NCBI GenBank assembly: GCA_021809845.1
Contig: JAJZJW010000004.1
Coordinates: forward strand, 62,001 to 126,000
Direction of reading: 5' to 3'
Length of the DNA stretch: 64,000 bases
DNA from: a bacterium
GTDB taxonomy: Bacteria; SZUA-79; Acidulodesulfobacterales; Acidulodesulfobacteraceae
A program made the position numbers and the translations under genes. Below the pieces are notes generated by a model, which ran no database searches, was not told where the DNA came from, and saw only the letters and a list, made by a program, of their open reading frames with translations. Positions 18,677 through 27,252 of this stretch are shown here, piece by piece; position 1 is the first letter of the stretch, and each line of letters opens with the position of its first letter.

Positions 18677-18889
18677 CTACTTCGTGTCTTTAAACCGTAC
18701 AAAATGTGTTTTGTCAACAAGACAGATAGGGCAAACCCAGTCATCCGAAATGTCTTCGAAAGGGGTACCCGGCGGGATGCCGCCTTCGGGATCGCCTTTT
18801 ACCGGATCATAAATATACGGGCATGCCAGACATATATACTTAGCACTTTTTTCATCGGTATTTTCATTACCATTTTTATTAGCGCTCAA
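18677..18889 (-). CDS. Rubredoxin, divergent second copy
   Basis: The 70-residue product has a 16-residue Asn/Lys/Glu-rich N-terminal extension, then a rubredoxin fold with iron ligands Cys20, Cys23, Cys53 and Cys56 ([12 protein letters not shown] and [15 protein letters not shown]). The glycine that normally follows each CxxC is replaced, by Pro24 in the first knuckle and Leu57 in the second; those glycines allow amide hydrogen bonds to the cluster sulfurs. A shifted redox potential or partner is therefore possible (inference). The start is TTG 18889, with GAGGTG 8 bases upstream. Confidence 0.9.
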   Translation of the reverse strand: MSANKNGNENTDEKSAKYICLACPYIYDPVKGDPEGGIPPGTPFEDISDDWVCPICLVDKTHFVRFKDTK

Positions 18890-19014
18890 TTTATATTCAC
18901 CTCTTTTTTCTTTTTTATATTTTAATTTTGCAGATGTTATATTTTTTAGCGCATCTTAGATATCCATACTATATCTAACTATCTATATTATATCCAAATT
19001 ATATCTATAAAATA

Positions 19015-19135
19015 ATCTATACAATATCTATACAATATCTATACAATATCTATACAATATCTATACAATATCTATACAATATCTATACAATATCTATACA
19101 ATATCTATACAATATCTATACAATATCTATACAAT
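19015..19135. repeat. 11-bp tandem repeat, 11 perfect copies
   Basis: ATCTATACAAT is repeated eleven times without interruption from 19015 to 19135, preceded by decayed ATATCTA-type units back to about 18955. The period is close to one helical turn, so any bend or protein contact per unit would add up on one face of the DNA. There are no spacers, so this is not a CRISPR array. Confidence 0.97.
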
Positions 19136-19337
19136 CTAAATTATATCAATGCATCTCTGTATATATTTTACCAGATAAAAAGATAAATTAAAAATAAAAT
19201 TTTTAATTAAATATATAATTTTATATATATTATACTTACATTTTGAAAATTTAATTTGTTAATTTATAAATTTATTCTAAATACTGTAAATTGTAAATAC
19301 TATATACTATATTATATTACAATATATTACGACGCAA

Positions 19338-19378
19338 GCCGTTATAAGAAATTCTGTAAGGAATTATGCAGATACGGT
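19338..19378 (+). promoter_or_regulatory. Possible two-stem leader structure upstream of argS
   Basis: GCCGT (19338-19342) can pair with ACGGT (19374-19378), enclosing a second stem AATTC/GAATT (19350-19354 with 19361-19365). The stretch is richer in G and C than its surroundings and lies about 150 bases before argS. It matches no riboswitch or T-box I know, so the call is tentative. Confidence 0.25.
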
Positions 19379-19524
19379 CTCATGAACTATGAATTTATTT
19401 ATAATTGATTTTAAATTGAATTTATTAAATTATTAACTTTTATTTTTTAAGTTTTTTGTATAAAATAGCATAATTATATATAAATTAAATAATACAACTT
19501 TAAAATCTGAAAACATAACACAAA

Positions 19525-21939
19525 ATGACGGAAACAGCAGGAGCATCAGATAATATTTTCAAATCTAATTTAGTTTTTATTATTTATCTTATCATAATAA
19601 ATAAAGAATTAATAGAACACGGAAATAAAAACTATAAAGACAGCGTAGTTTTTAATACAAAAATTGATTTATGTAATATTAATGTCATTGAAATTGAAAA
19701 ACTCATTAAGCTGCCGCCGGACGCATCTTACGGTGATTATTGCATCCCCTCCTACTATTTAAAACAGAACGGTTTTGAGGGCGAGCCTGAAGTCATTGCA
19801 AATAAAATAGTCAATTTTATATATTCATATATAATTAATATACCTGACAATAATGCGGCAGGGGTACATAAAATTGCAAACAATAATTACGTTCACGGAA
19901 ACAATGGAAATAGCAATAACTATAACAATAATTGCAATGGTAATATATGCAAAGATTTAAATAAGTTAAACAAAAATATAGGAAAAGATGGATTTAAAAA
20001 TGATTATGATGATAATTTTGTTAATTATGCTGAAGATATATTGAAAGATTTTAAGCAATATTTTACTTCCGTCAGTGCTAAAGGAGCATATATTAATTTT
20101 TATGTTAATAAACAGAAATTTGCCAATTATATTATTAAAAAAATCTTAACAGAAAAAAATAATTACGCCAGAAACTATTTAGGAAAAGGAAAAACGGTAA
20201 TAATAGATTTTTCTTCTCCAAATATAGCAAAGCCTTTTGGCGTAGGACATTTAAGGTCAACTGCCATAGGCATGAGTCTTTCTCATATTTATGATTTTTG
20301 CGGGTATGAAACTATAAAAATAAACTATCTTGGAGATTTTGGAACACAATTTGGAAAACTGATAACCGCATTCTGCCGCTTTAAAAATACCAATCTTGAT
20401 TTAACCGAATTTAAAAATGACCCCATAAAGTTTTTATATAAATTATATGTTAAATTTCATTCCGAGTCGGAAAATAATCCGGAGCTTGATGCTGAAGCCA
20501 GACTGAGATTTAAAAAACTTGAACAGTCCATTATTGAAACAGATGATATATCCGAACTGTTTGGCGACATTTCAGACGATTCTGACAATTATAATAATAT
20601 AAATAGTGATGTTTATGACTTTTGCAAAGATAGTTTTAAAGAATATAGTACCGAAGAAGGCAATATTAAAGAAGATAAAAATAAAGATGAATGCAAAGGT
20701 AAAGTTGCGGATAATTCAGGTAAAAAGATTTTCGGCGAATTATATTTGTGGAAATTATTTAGAAAATTAAGCATTCAGGAATTTAAGCGCATTTATAACA
20801 TGATTAATGTATCTTTTGATTTTTACGAAGGGGAGTCTCAAGCGTCAAAAATCGCTGTTTATTTAGTTGATATGTTATTAAAAGCTAAGATTGCGGAAAT
20901 AAGTATGGATGCTGTTATAATACCTATGGGAAAAACACCTGCTTTAATTGCAAAAAGTGACGGAACAACCCTTTATCTTTCTCGTGATATTGCTACTGCG
21001 ATGTTGAGATTTAAAAAGTTTAAATTTGATAAGATGCTTTATGTTGTGGGTTCGGAACAATCTTTGCATTTCAGCCAGTTGTTTAATGTATTTAAAATTC
21101 TTAAAGAAAATGAAATAAAATTTGAAAAACGGAAAGACACAGAGAAAATGGATGCTGATTCTTTTTTTGAATGTGCTTCTCAAATTTCAGGTAAACTTCA
21201 TCATATAAAATTTGGCAGAATTATAGGAATGTCTACAAGAAAGGGCAATCTTGTATTTTTAGAAGATTATATTAATGAAGCTAAAGAAAAAGCGCAGCTG
21301 AAGCTTAAAACAGACGAACAAAATGCGTCAAATATTAACGTTTATAAGTTAGAAAACAGCACGTCTGATAATTCATCTGTTCCGGATGCCGATGATACAG
21401 CGTTAAAAGTCGGCATAGGGGCGGTAATATTTAATGACCTCAAGACACGGCGTAGTGTAGATGTGAATTTTAATTGGGACAATGTGCTTTCTTTCGAAGG
21501 GCAGACAGGTCCTTATCTTCAATATTCGATTGCCAGAATCAATAGTCTCATAGAAAAACTAAATAAAGAATATTCATTCAGAATTGAAATAGAAAATTTG
21601 TATAATTCTGAAGCATTTTCTAATATTATTGCCGGGTTAGAAAAAAAAGATTTTTGCAGTATAAACGACCATGATTTTAAATCGGTATTTGAAATTGTTA
21701 AGCATTTATCGTTATTCGGAGATACGGTAAAAGACGCAGTATCTCACGACGAACCCTCTATAATCAGCACATATTTATTAGATTTGGCAGCGTTTTTTAA
21801 CAGCTATTATCAAAATTATAAACTTATGAATCTTGAACCAGATTTTGTCTATAACAGGATTATGTTCCTAATCTCAGTAAAGGTAGTTCTGGAGTCTGGC
21901 TTGAATTTATTAACCGTACCTATTTTAAAAAAAATGTAA
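19525..21939 (+). CDS. argS: Arginyl-tRNA synthetase with long Asn-rich insertions
   Basis: Class I synthetase charging tRNA-Arg. Conserved blocks are the N-terminal add-1 region (PPDASYGDYCIP, AKGAYINFYV), the HIGH-like motif SSPNIAKPFGVGHLRST (residues 231-246), the domain with YLGDFGTQFGKL, and GMSTRKGN (568-575) in the KMSKS position. The C-terminal anticodon-binding part has GQTGPYLQYSIARI. The protein is 804 residues against about 560-590 usual. Extra low-complexity stretches lie at about 109-165 (Asn-rich), 340-402 (Asn/Asp/Lys/Glu-rich) and 534-556. About 40 residues precede the usual N-terminus, so a start further inside the frame is possible. Two ABC ATPase genes follow after 20 bases. 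Confidence 0.93.
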   Translation: MTETAGASDNIFKSNLVFIIYLIIINKELIEHGNKNYKDSVVFNTKIDLCNINVIEIEKLIKLPPDASYGDYCIPSYYLKQNGFEGEPEVIANKIVNFIYSYIINIPDNNAAGVHKIANNNYVHGNNGNSNNYNNNCNGNICKDLNKLNKNIGKDGFKNDYDDNFVNYAEDILKDFKQYFTSVSAKGAYINFYVNKQKFANYIIKKILTEKNNYARNYLGKGKTVIIDFSSPNIAKPFGVGHLRSTAIGMSLSHIYDFCGYETIKINYLGDFGTQFGKLITAFCRFKNTNLDLTEFKNDPIKFLYKLYVKFHSESENNPELDAEARLRFKKLEQSIIETDDISELFGDISDDSDNYNNINSDVYDFCKDSFKEYSTEEGNIKEDKNKDECKGKVADNSGKKIFGELYLWKLFRKLSIQEFKRIYNMINVSFDFYEGESQASKIAVYLVDMLLKAKIAEISMDAVIIPMGKTPALIAKSDGTTLYLSRDIATAMLRFKKFKFDKMLYVVGSEQSLHFSQLFNVFKILKENEIKFEKRKDTEKMDADSFFECASQISGKLHHIKFGRIIGMSTRKGNLVFLEDYINEAKEKAQLKLKTDEQNASNINVYKLENSTSDNSSVPDADDTALKVGIGAVIFNDLKTRRSVDVNFNWDNVLSFEGQTGPYLQYSIARINSLIEKLNKEYSFRIEIENLYNSEAFSNIIAGLEKKDFCSINDHDFKSVFEIVKHLSLFGDTVKDAVSHDEPSIISTYLLDLAAFFNSYYQNYKLMNLEPDFVYNRIMFLISVKVVLESGLNLLTVPILKKM

Positions 21940-21959
21940 AAAATAAAAAAAATCTCACA

Positions 21960-22949
21960 ATGAGTTTAATAATTGATAATTTAACCGTAAAACTTTATAC
22001 TAATTTTAAAAAAAAAGAATTTTTTAATGTGGCAGATTCTGTTTCTTTCAGCATTCAAAATGGAGAAATAATTTCCGTTGTGGGAGAATCAGGAAGCGGA
22101 AAGTCTTTTTTAGGCTTATCGTTAATGAGGTTGAACCCTCCTTACATATCCGAAATTTCATCCGGCAGCATATTAATATCAGATACAGACGGTTTTGAAA
22201 AAATTGATATTGTAAAATTAAAGGAAAATCAATTAAGCGATGTAAGAGGGCGTTTAATTTCAATGATTTTTCAGGACCCCAATGTTTCTTTAAATCCTGT
22301 TATTAAAATAGGGGACCAAATTATTGAAGCAATTTTAGCGCATAAAAAAATGAAAAAAAAGGATGCTTCCGACGTAGCGATACATTATCTTGAACTTATG
22401 CGGATTGACGGAAAAGCTCGTTTTAATTCTTATCCTCATGAACTTTCTGGAGGGATGAGACAAAGAGTTATGATTGCAATGGCAATGGTACTTGAGCCGG
22501 TCGTGCTTGTCGCAGATGAACCGACAACTGCCTTGGACGTAAAGACTTCGCTTCAAGTTCTTGCTTTAATTGAAAAAATGCGGTTCGAAAAAAATGTAAG
22601 CGTTTTATTTATAACACACGATTTAAGCATTGCAAGAAATATTTCTGACAAAACGATTGTATTTTATGCAGGACAGATTATGGAATACGGCACGACGGAA
22701 GATATAATAAATAGTCCTCTGCACCCATATTCAATATCTTTAACAAAATCCGTTCCCGCTTTATCAAAAGATTATGCTCCGCGTGAACGACTTTTTGTTA
22801 TACCCGGTTCGTTGAGCCAGAGCGATTTTAAGTCTGAAAAATGCAGATTTTATAATAGATGTTTCAAAAGGTCCAAAGATTGTCTAAACGAAATTCCATT
22901 GTTAAAATTGAGCAGTGAAAGATTTGCAAGATGCGTAAACATACAATAA
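21960..22949 (+). CDS. Oligopeptide/dipeptide ABC transporter ATPase, DppD/OppD type
   Basis: The 329-residue ATPase has Walker A GESGSGKSFLG, Q-loop FQDPNVSLNP, signature LSGGMRQRVMIAMAM, Walker B VLVADEPTTALD and the switch histidine in FITHDLS. The C-terminus is the oligopeptide/HPY domain with three cysteines (CRFYNRC and DCLNE), typical of DppD/OppD. It would energise import of peptides or nickel complexes together with the next gene product. No permease or binding-protein gene is adjacent; instead argS lies 20 bases upstream. Whether it works with permeases encoded elsewhere is unknown. Confidence 0.88.
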   Translation: MSLIIDNLTVKLYTNFKKKEFFNVADSVSFSIQNGEIISVVGESGSGKSFLGLSLMRLNPPYISEISSGSILISDTDGFEKIDIVKLKENQLSDVRGRLISMIFQDPNVSLNPVIKIGDQIIEAILAHKKMKKKDASDVAIHYLELMRIDGKARFNSYPHELSGGMRQRVMIAMAMVLEPVVLVADEPTTALDVKTSLQVLALIEKMRFEKNVSVLFITHDLSIARNISDKTIVFYAGQIMEYGTTEDIINSPLHPYSISLTKSVPALSKDYAPRERLFVIPGSLSQSDFKSEKCRFYNRCFKRSKDCLNEIPLLKLSSERFARCVNIQ

Positions 22950-22973
22950 AAAAGTAATAATTAACTACAGTCT

Positions 22974-23963
22974 ATGAATACCGGCAAAAAACCTGAAGTC
23001 TTAAATATAAATAAGCTAAGCAAATATTATTTGAGCTATGGTTCATTATTTAATTTTAAAAGAAATATTATAAAGGCTGTGGACAATGTCTCTTTTAAGG
23101 TTTACAAAGGCGATATTTTTTCAATTGTTGGTGAAACAGGATGCGGCAAATCGACATTATCAAAATTAATTTTAGGACTTACAAACAGAACTTCCGGAGA
23201 AATTTTTTATAAAGGCAATATATTAAATTATAATTTAAAAAAATTAAATTTGAGAAAAAAAATTCAGATAGTGTTTCAGGACCCTTATTCTTCATTAAAT
23301 CCCAAAAAGAAGATTTATAAAATTGTATCTCTGCCGGCAATAAAAAATAAAATCATTAAAAAAAAAGATGCGCTGCAATATTCAATGCAGATGCTTAAAA
23401 ATGTAGGCTTAGATGAAGATTATGTTTTTAAATTTCCGCATGAGTTATCCGGAGGGCAGCGGCAAAGAATATCTATAGCAAGAAGTTTATCGGTTAATCC
23501 TGAACTGCTTGTGCTTGATGAGCCTGTGTCCGCGCTTGATGTTTCTGTTTCAGCTCAGATATTAAATCTGCTATTAGATTTACACGAAAAAAATAATCTG
23601 ACTTATGTGTTTATAACCCACGATTTAAGGTTAGTAAGACATATGGCGGACACAGTCTGTGTTATGTACGGCGGTAAAATTATGGAAATATCTCCGGTGG
23701 ATAAATTTTTTGACGGTCCTTTGCATCCTTATTCAAAGGTTTTATTGGAGTCCATTCTGGCTTATGGTCCAAAAAATATATTACAATTTGCCGATGCCGG
23801 TAATATTAATATAAACAATATAAATATAAATGCAGGAACAGGTAAAAATAGACGGGGATGCGTATATTATAACCTATGCAGCAGAAGAATGGATAAATGT
23901 ATTAATAATGAACCCGACTTAAAAGAGAACGGAGACGTTCAGGTAAATTGTTTTTTTCCGTAA
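22974..23963 (+). CDS. Oligopeptide/dipeptide ABC transporter ATPase, DppF/OppF type
   Basis: The 329-residue partner ATPase has Walker A GETGCGKSTLSKL, Q-loop FQDPYSSLNPKKK, signature LSGGQRQRISIARSL, Walker B LLVLDEPVSALD and FITHDLRLVRHMA. Its C-terminal HPY domain has the cysteines of CVYYNLCSRRMDKC, after a short Asn/Ile-rich stretch (INININNININAG) at about residues 280-292. It begins 24 bases after its partner. Its stop codon lies exactly at the edge of a 129-bp duplication of the dksA 3' end. Confidence 0.88.
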   Translation: MNTGKKPEVLNINKLSKYYLSYGSLFNFKRNIIKAVDNVSFKVYKGDIFSIVGETGCGKSTLSKLILGLTNRTSGEIFYKGNILNYNLKKLNLRKKIQIVFQDPYSSLNPKKKIYKIVSLPAIKNKIIKKKDALQYSMQMLKNVGLDEDYVFKFPHELSGGQRQRISIARSLSVNPELLVLDEPVSALDVSVSAQILNLLLDLHEKNNLTYVFITHDLRLVRHMADTVCVMYGGKIMEISPVDKFFDGPLHPYSKVLLESILAYGPKNILQFADAGNININNININAGTGKNRRGCVYYNLCSRRMDKCINNEPDLKENGDVQVNCFFP

Positions 23964-24220
23964 TATTCTTCCGAATGATTGTATATTGTATCTTGAACAA
24001 AAATTGCTATTGCGTTAAAGTTATCGGAATAGCTGTCGTTTAATTTCTCTTTTTCTTCTTTTTCTATTTTTGATTTACAGGCTATACATAATTATTCTTC
24101 CGAATGATTGTATGTTGTATCTTCATCTAAAATTGCTATTGCGTTAAAGTTATCGGAATAGCTGTCGTTTAATTTCTCTTTTTCTTCTTTTTCTATTTTT
24201 GATTTACAGGCTATACATAA
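23963..24220. repeat. 129-bp tandem duplication of the dksA 3' end
   Basis: Bases 23963-24091 repeat 24092-24220 with about five mismatches, so identity is near 96-97%. The right copy is the last 43 codons of dksA. The left copy lies in the gap between dppF and dksA, beginning at the dppF stop codon. The unit length is a multiple of three. Three of the differences sit within five bases near 24002 and 24131. The left copy, read on the minus strand, would encode LCIACKSKIEKEEKEKLNDS and on, after the dksA stop. Confidence 0.95.
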
Positions 24221-24634
24221 ATTAGAATAAGGAATAACTGACAATCTTTTTTTAGAAATAGTTTCTCCGCATTCGTCGCATATTCCATATGTACCGTCAT
24301 CAATTTTTGAAATTGCATTATCTATTTCTCTCAATTTATTTCTTTCTCTGTCCCCAAGCATATAGGACAATTCGCGGTCCCTTTCATTTGAAGAGATGTC
24401 GTATATATCGCCGCTCGGTTCAGTCGTATCTTTAGAAGAACCTTCCTTGATGCTTATGTCAATTTCTTTTAAAAGAGCTTTTCTCATTGCAATTAAATTC
24501 TGTTTTATTGCAGTGAGTTCTTCAGGCGTGAAATCTGAGTCGCTCGAATCGGTTAAATCTGCAGCATCATCGCGCAGCAAATCTATATTATTTTTATTTT
24601 TAACTTCTTTATTCGCAATTTTTTTTTCTGTCAT
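24092..24634 (-). CDS. dksA: DksA/TraR-family RNA polymerase-binding protein
   Basis: The 180-residue protein has a coiled-coil hairpin (about 36-110) and a four-cysteine zinc finger with Cys119, Cys122, Cys140 and Cys143 (GICDECGETISKKRL and SNLCIACKSK). DksA enters the RNA polymerase secondary channel and, with ppGpp, adjusts rRNA and amino-acid promoters. The coiled-coil tip reads SGDIYDISSNERDRELS, so the usual DxxDxA tip motif is DIYDIS here. An acidic N-terminal tail and a longer C-terminal tail make it larger than the roughly 120-150 residues common in deltaproteobacteria. AAGGAG lies 8 bases before the ATG. Its last 43 codons are duplicated just downstream. Confidence 0.9.
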   Translation of the reverse strand: MTEKKIANKEVKNKNNIDLLRDDAADLTDSSDSDFTPEELTAIKQNLIAMRKALLKEIDISIKEGSSKDTTEPSGDIYDISSNERDRELSYMLGDRERNKLREIDNAISKIDDGTYGICDECGETISKKRLSVIPYSNLCIACKSKIEKEEKEKLNDSYSDNFNAIAILDEDTTYNHSEE

Positions 24635-24953
24635 CGTAATGTCTCCTTATAATAGTGTCTTCTTAAACGTTTTCTTAAATTTAGTATTTGGTGAAATTAA
24701 TACATAAAACTCAGTACTCACATTTAATACAACTTAAATATATATAATAACTGTTCTATATCATTTAAAATTTGTAAATATAATTGTTTTGTATTATTAT
24801 ATTATCGTACTTATATTTTTAAAATTTTAAAAAAATTTTTGATTTAGTATATATTTATTAAAAAATAAAAGCAAGTTTTTTAGAGTGAAAAATAAGCAAA
24901 CTAATTGAAAAATAAGCAAACTAATTAATAATTAATAATGGGGTAGTTTTTAA
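24635..24953. other. Intergenic region between divergent dksA and dgt, with a 20-bp duplication
   Basis: This 319-bp AT-rich gap contains a perfect 20-bp tandem repeat, TGAAAAATAAGCAAACTAAT at 24886-24905 and 24906-24925, followed by GGGG at 24940-24943, which likely serves as the dgt ribosome-binding site. No gene or clear promoter pair is visible. Confidence 0.6.
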
Positions 24954-26444
24954 TTGATAAAATCTTATTACAATATTGAGGACGGCGTTAGCGAAAAAAA
25001 TAAATCTTGTTTAAATGCGGAACGGGTTTTTGATGACTGTAATTATAAAAAAAAAGAACCTTCATTAAGAAATTCTTTTCAGATAGACAGGGATAGAATA
25101 ATACATTCAAGTTCTTTTAGAAGATTAAGAAATAAAACGCAGGTTTTCGGGGTGTTCACTCTTGATTATTATAGAACAAGGCTTACCCATTCCCTTGAAG
25201 TATCCCAGATAGCGCGTGCTATTGCTACTAATATTAACAACAAACACGGATTAAATATCAGTCTTGATCTCATAGAGGCAATTTCCCTTGCTCATGATAT
25301 AGGACATCCGCCTTTTGGTCATCTTGGCGAAGAAATCATAAACTCTAAGTTATTGGAATTGACGGAAGGCAGATGCGGTTTTGAAGCTAACGGACAGAAT
25401 ATCAGAATACTTAATTTTCTGGAAAAAAAATTATATGACTTTGATAATGACGGAAAGATGAGACTGTGCGGACTAAACCCTTGTCTTAAAACCATTGATG
25501 GAATACTTAAATACAAGCTGCCTTTTAAATTTTCTGATAAAAAAAATCATTTTATATATGATTCAGACGAATTTATTTTGAGAAGATTACATGGAGACGA
25601 ATTTACAGATTTTATAAAAAATAATTATAATTTATTAAATTCAAACAACTCCGTTAAGGAATATTTCTTTGAATTAACAAGGAGCTTAGAGTGTCAGATT
25701 TTAAACGCGGCAGATGATATAGCTTACGCCACGCACGACCTCGAAGATGGAGTAGAATCCAAACTAGTCGATATCAACGGATATAATAAAATAAAATTTG
25801 ACACTAATGAAAAAAATAAGAAAAGCATCGATGTTTTTTTTAATAATTTAGTTAATATTTTTAAAATAAATACTACAAAAATGCTGCAGCTTGAAATAAA
25901 AATGAAATTGAAGGAATTTTTTTCAAATTATATATCAAAATTTATAGTCAATATAGATATAACCGAAAGAAAAGGAATTTTTAAATCTGCCGATAATAAT
26001 ACCGAACTTTTTGATTTTTTCAATTTAATAGAAGATGGAATTCCTGGATTAGATACTGTAAATGATTATTCTTATAAATACAGCATTGTTGGGAAAAATA
26101 ATATTAATGAAGAAATTAAAGCATTAAAGATTATTTCATATAAATTGATAATGGAAAATCGTAATATTTTATTTAATAGAAATAAAGCTAGGCACATCTT
26201 AATCAAATTATTTGATAAATTTTCCTCAAAAGAAAAATTTGGAGGCGAAGAAGATGAGATATTGAAACTTTATCCCGATGATTTTCAGGAACTTTATAAT
26301 AACGGCTTTTATGATGAATATAATAAAGACAAATTATGTAAAATGTGTGCGGATTACATAAGCGGAATGACCGATTTATATGCTATGAAACTATATTCTT
26401 CTTTGTTTGAAACCGAAAATATATCTGATTTGTCGCCGTTTTAA
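24954..26444 (+). CDS. dgt: dGTP triphosphohydrolase-like HD-domain protein
   Basis: The 496-residue HD-superfamily enzyme probably splits dNTPs into nucleoside and triphosphate, trimming nucleotide pools. It has the family opening DRDRIIHSSSFRRLRNKTQV, then TRLTHSLEVSQIARAIA with metal ligand His79, and the HD pair in SLAHDIGHPPFGHLGE (His114, Asp115). A later aspartate lies in ILNAADDIAYATHDLEDG. The sequence is closer to Dgt type 2 proteins of about 450-500 residues than to the E. coli enzyme. The start is TTG 24954, chosen because it is the first start before the conserved region and has GGGG about 10 bases upstream. Confidence 0.88.
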   Translation: MIKSYYNIEDGVSEKNKSCLNAERVFDDCNYKKKEPSLRNSFQIDRDRIIHSSSFRRLRNKTQVFGVFTLDYYRTRLTHSLEVSQIARAIATNINNKHGLNISLDLIEAISLAHDIGHPPFGHLGEEIINSKLLELTEGRCGFEANGQNIRILNFLEKKLYDFDNDGKMRLCGLNPCLKTIDGILKYKLPFKFSDKKNHFIYDSDEFILRRLHGDEFTDFIKNNYNLLNSNNSVKEYFFELTRSLECQILNAADDIAYATHDLEDGVESKLVDINGYNKIKFDTNEKNKKSIDVFFNNLVNIFKINTTKMLQLEIKMKLKEFFSNYISKFIVNIDITERKGIFKSADNNTELFDFFNLIEDGIPGLDTVNDYSYKYSIVGKNNINEEIKALKIISYKLIMENRNILFNRNKARHILIKLFDKFSSKEKFGGEEDEILKLYPDDFQELYNNGFYDEYNKDKLCKMCADYISGMTDLYAMKLYSSLFETENISDLSPF

Positions 26445-26524
26445 TTTTATTTTGAATTAAGCACGGCGCTTGGTATATGCTATTGGTAAAAATTTGGCTG
26501 TCGGCAGGTTTGCAGCAGTTCACA

Positions 26525-27103
26525 TTAATCCGGGAACAATGAAGATTCGACAAGCTCACATATAATATGTCCGATTGTTATATGATATTCCTGAATCCTT
26601 GGGGTATTAGAGGACGGCACCATTATTATATTGTCGCATAGCATAGCCATTTCGCCGCCGTCTTTTCCGGCAAAACCTAATGTTGTAATATTCATGTCTT
26701 TTGATATTTTTAATGCCTTTATTATATTTTTAGAATTTCCAGACGTAGATATACCTAAAAAAATATCCCCTTTTTTTGCATTTGCTTCAAGCTGCCTTGA
26801 GAAAACTTCTGAAAAATCATAATCATTTGCTATTGCTGTTAAATTTGACGTGTTGACATTCAACGATTCTGCGGGCAGCGCCTTTCTTTCTTTGTAGAAT
26901 CTTGAAACTAATTCTGCGGTTATATGCTGAGAATCGGCTGCAGACCCGCCGTTTCCGGCTATAAAAAGTTTACCTCCGTTTCTGTAGGTTTCTATAATCA
27001 TTTCCGCAAATTTCTGTATTTTAGTTATGGTATCGTTATTTTCTGAAATAAGACGATTTATTTCTCGCGATTCGTTGAATCTTGAGCGGATGATTTCTTC
27101 CAT
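26525..27103 (-). CDS. gmhA: D-sedoheptulose-7-phosphate isomerase
   Basis: GmhA converts sedoheptulose-7-phosphate to heptose-7-phosphate, the first step to ADP-heptose for lipopolysaccharide core. The SIS-domain protein of 192 residues has the motifs AGNGGSAADSQHITAEL, ISTSGNSKNIIKAL and PRIQEYHITIGHIICELVE with the catalytic Glu and His. This supports a heptose-containing outer membrane. No other LPS gene is nearby. It is convergent with dgt, and the 80-base gap between them is locally GC-richer but shows no clear terminator. Confidence 0.92.
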   Translation of the reverse strand: MEEIIRSRFNESREINRLISENNDTITKIQKFAEMIIETYRNGGKLFIAGNGGSAADSQHITAELVSRFYKERKALPAESLNVNTSNLTAIANDYDFSEVFSRQLEANAKKGDIFLGISTSGNSKNIIKALKISKDMNITTLGFAGKDGGEMAMLCDNIIMVPSSNTPRIQEYHITIGHIICELVESSLFPD

Positions 27104-27183
27104 TTAAAACACCAATATTTTTGTATATTTAATATATAATTTGATTAGTTCTTGCTTTTTTATTTGTGTTTGTCAATTTTATA

Positions 27184-27230
27184 TTTTTTTTCTTTCCTCT
27201 TTTTCCCTTTCCCCTTCCCCTTTTCTTCCC
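27184..27230. repeat. 47-base uninterrupted pyrimidine tract
   Basis: All 47 bases from 27184 to 27230 on the plus strand are C or T, so the transcribed minus strand reads as a pure purine tract with several GGGGAA and GAGG patches. It lies between gmhA and the EamA-like gene. Such mirror-like tracts can form triplex DNA; that is inference. Confidence 0.9.
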
Positions 27231-27252
27231 ATTCATTCACCTTTTATTTGTC

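Larger units (their letters stand above)
18890..19524. other. Intergenic region between divergent rubredoxin and argS
   Basis: This 635-bp gap holds an 11-bp repeat array (19015-19135) and a possible structured leader (19338-19378). It should contain promoters for both directions; no hexamer pair is clear enough to call. No gene is seen. Confidence 0.5.

Noticed and set aside
19015-19135. CRISPR-like array
   Set aside because: The 11-bp units are contiguous with no spacers, far too short for CRISPR repeats, and no cas genes are in the window.
23963-24091. The duplicated dksA tail as a separate small gene
   Set aside because: It has no start codon or ribosome-binding site of its own and begins directly after the dksA stop; it is better described as a repeat.
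26445-26524. Locally GC-richer gap between convergent dgt and gmhA as a gene remnant or terminator
   Set aside because: Short reading frames in it resemble no known protein and only 3-4 bp stems can be drawn; nothing supports a call.
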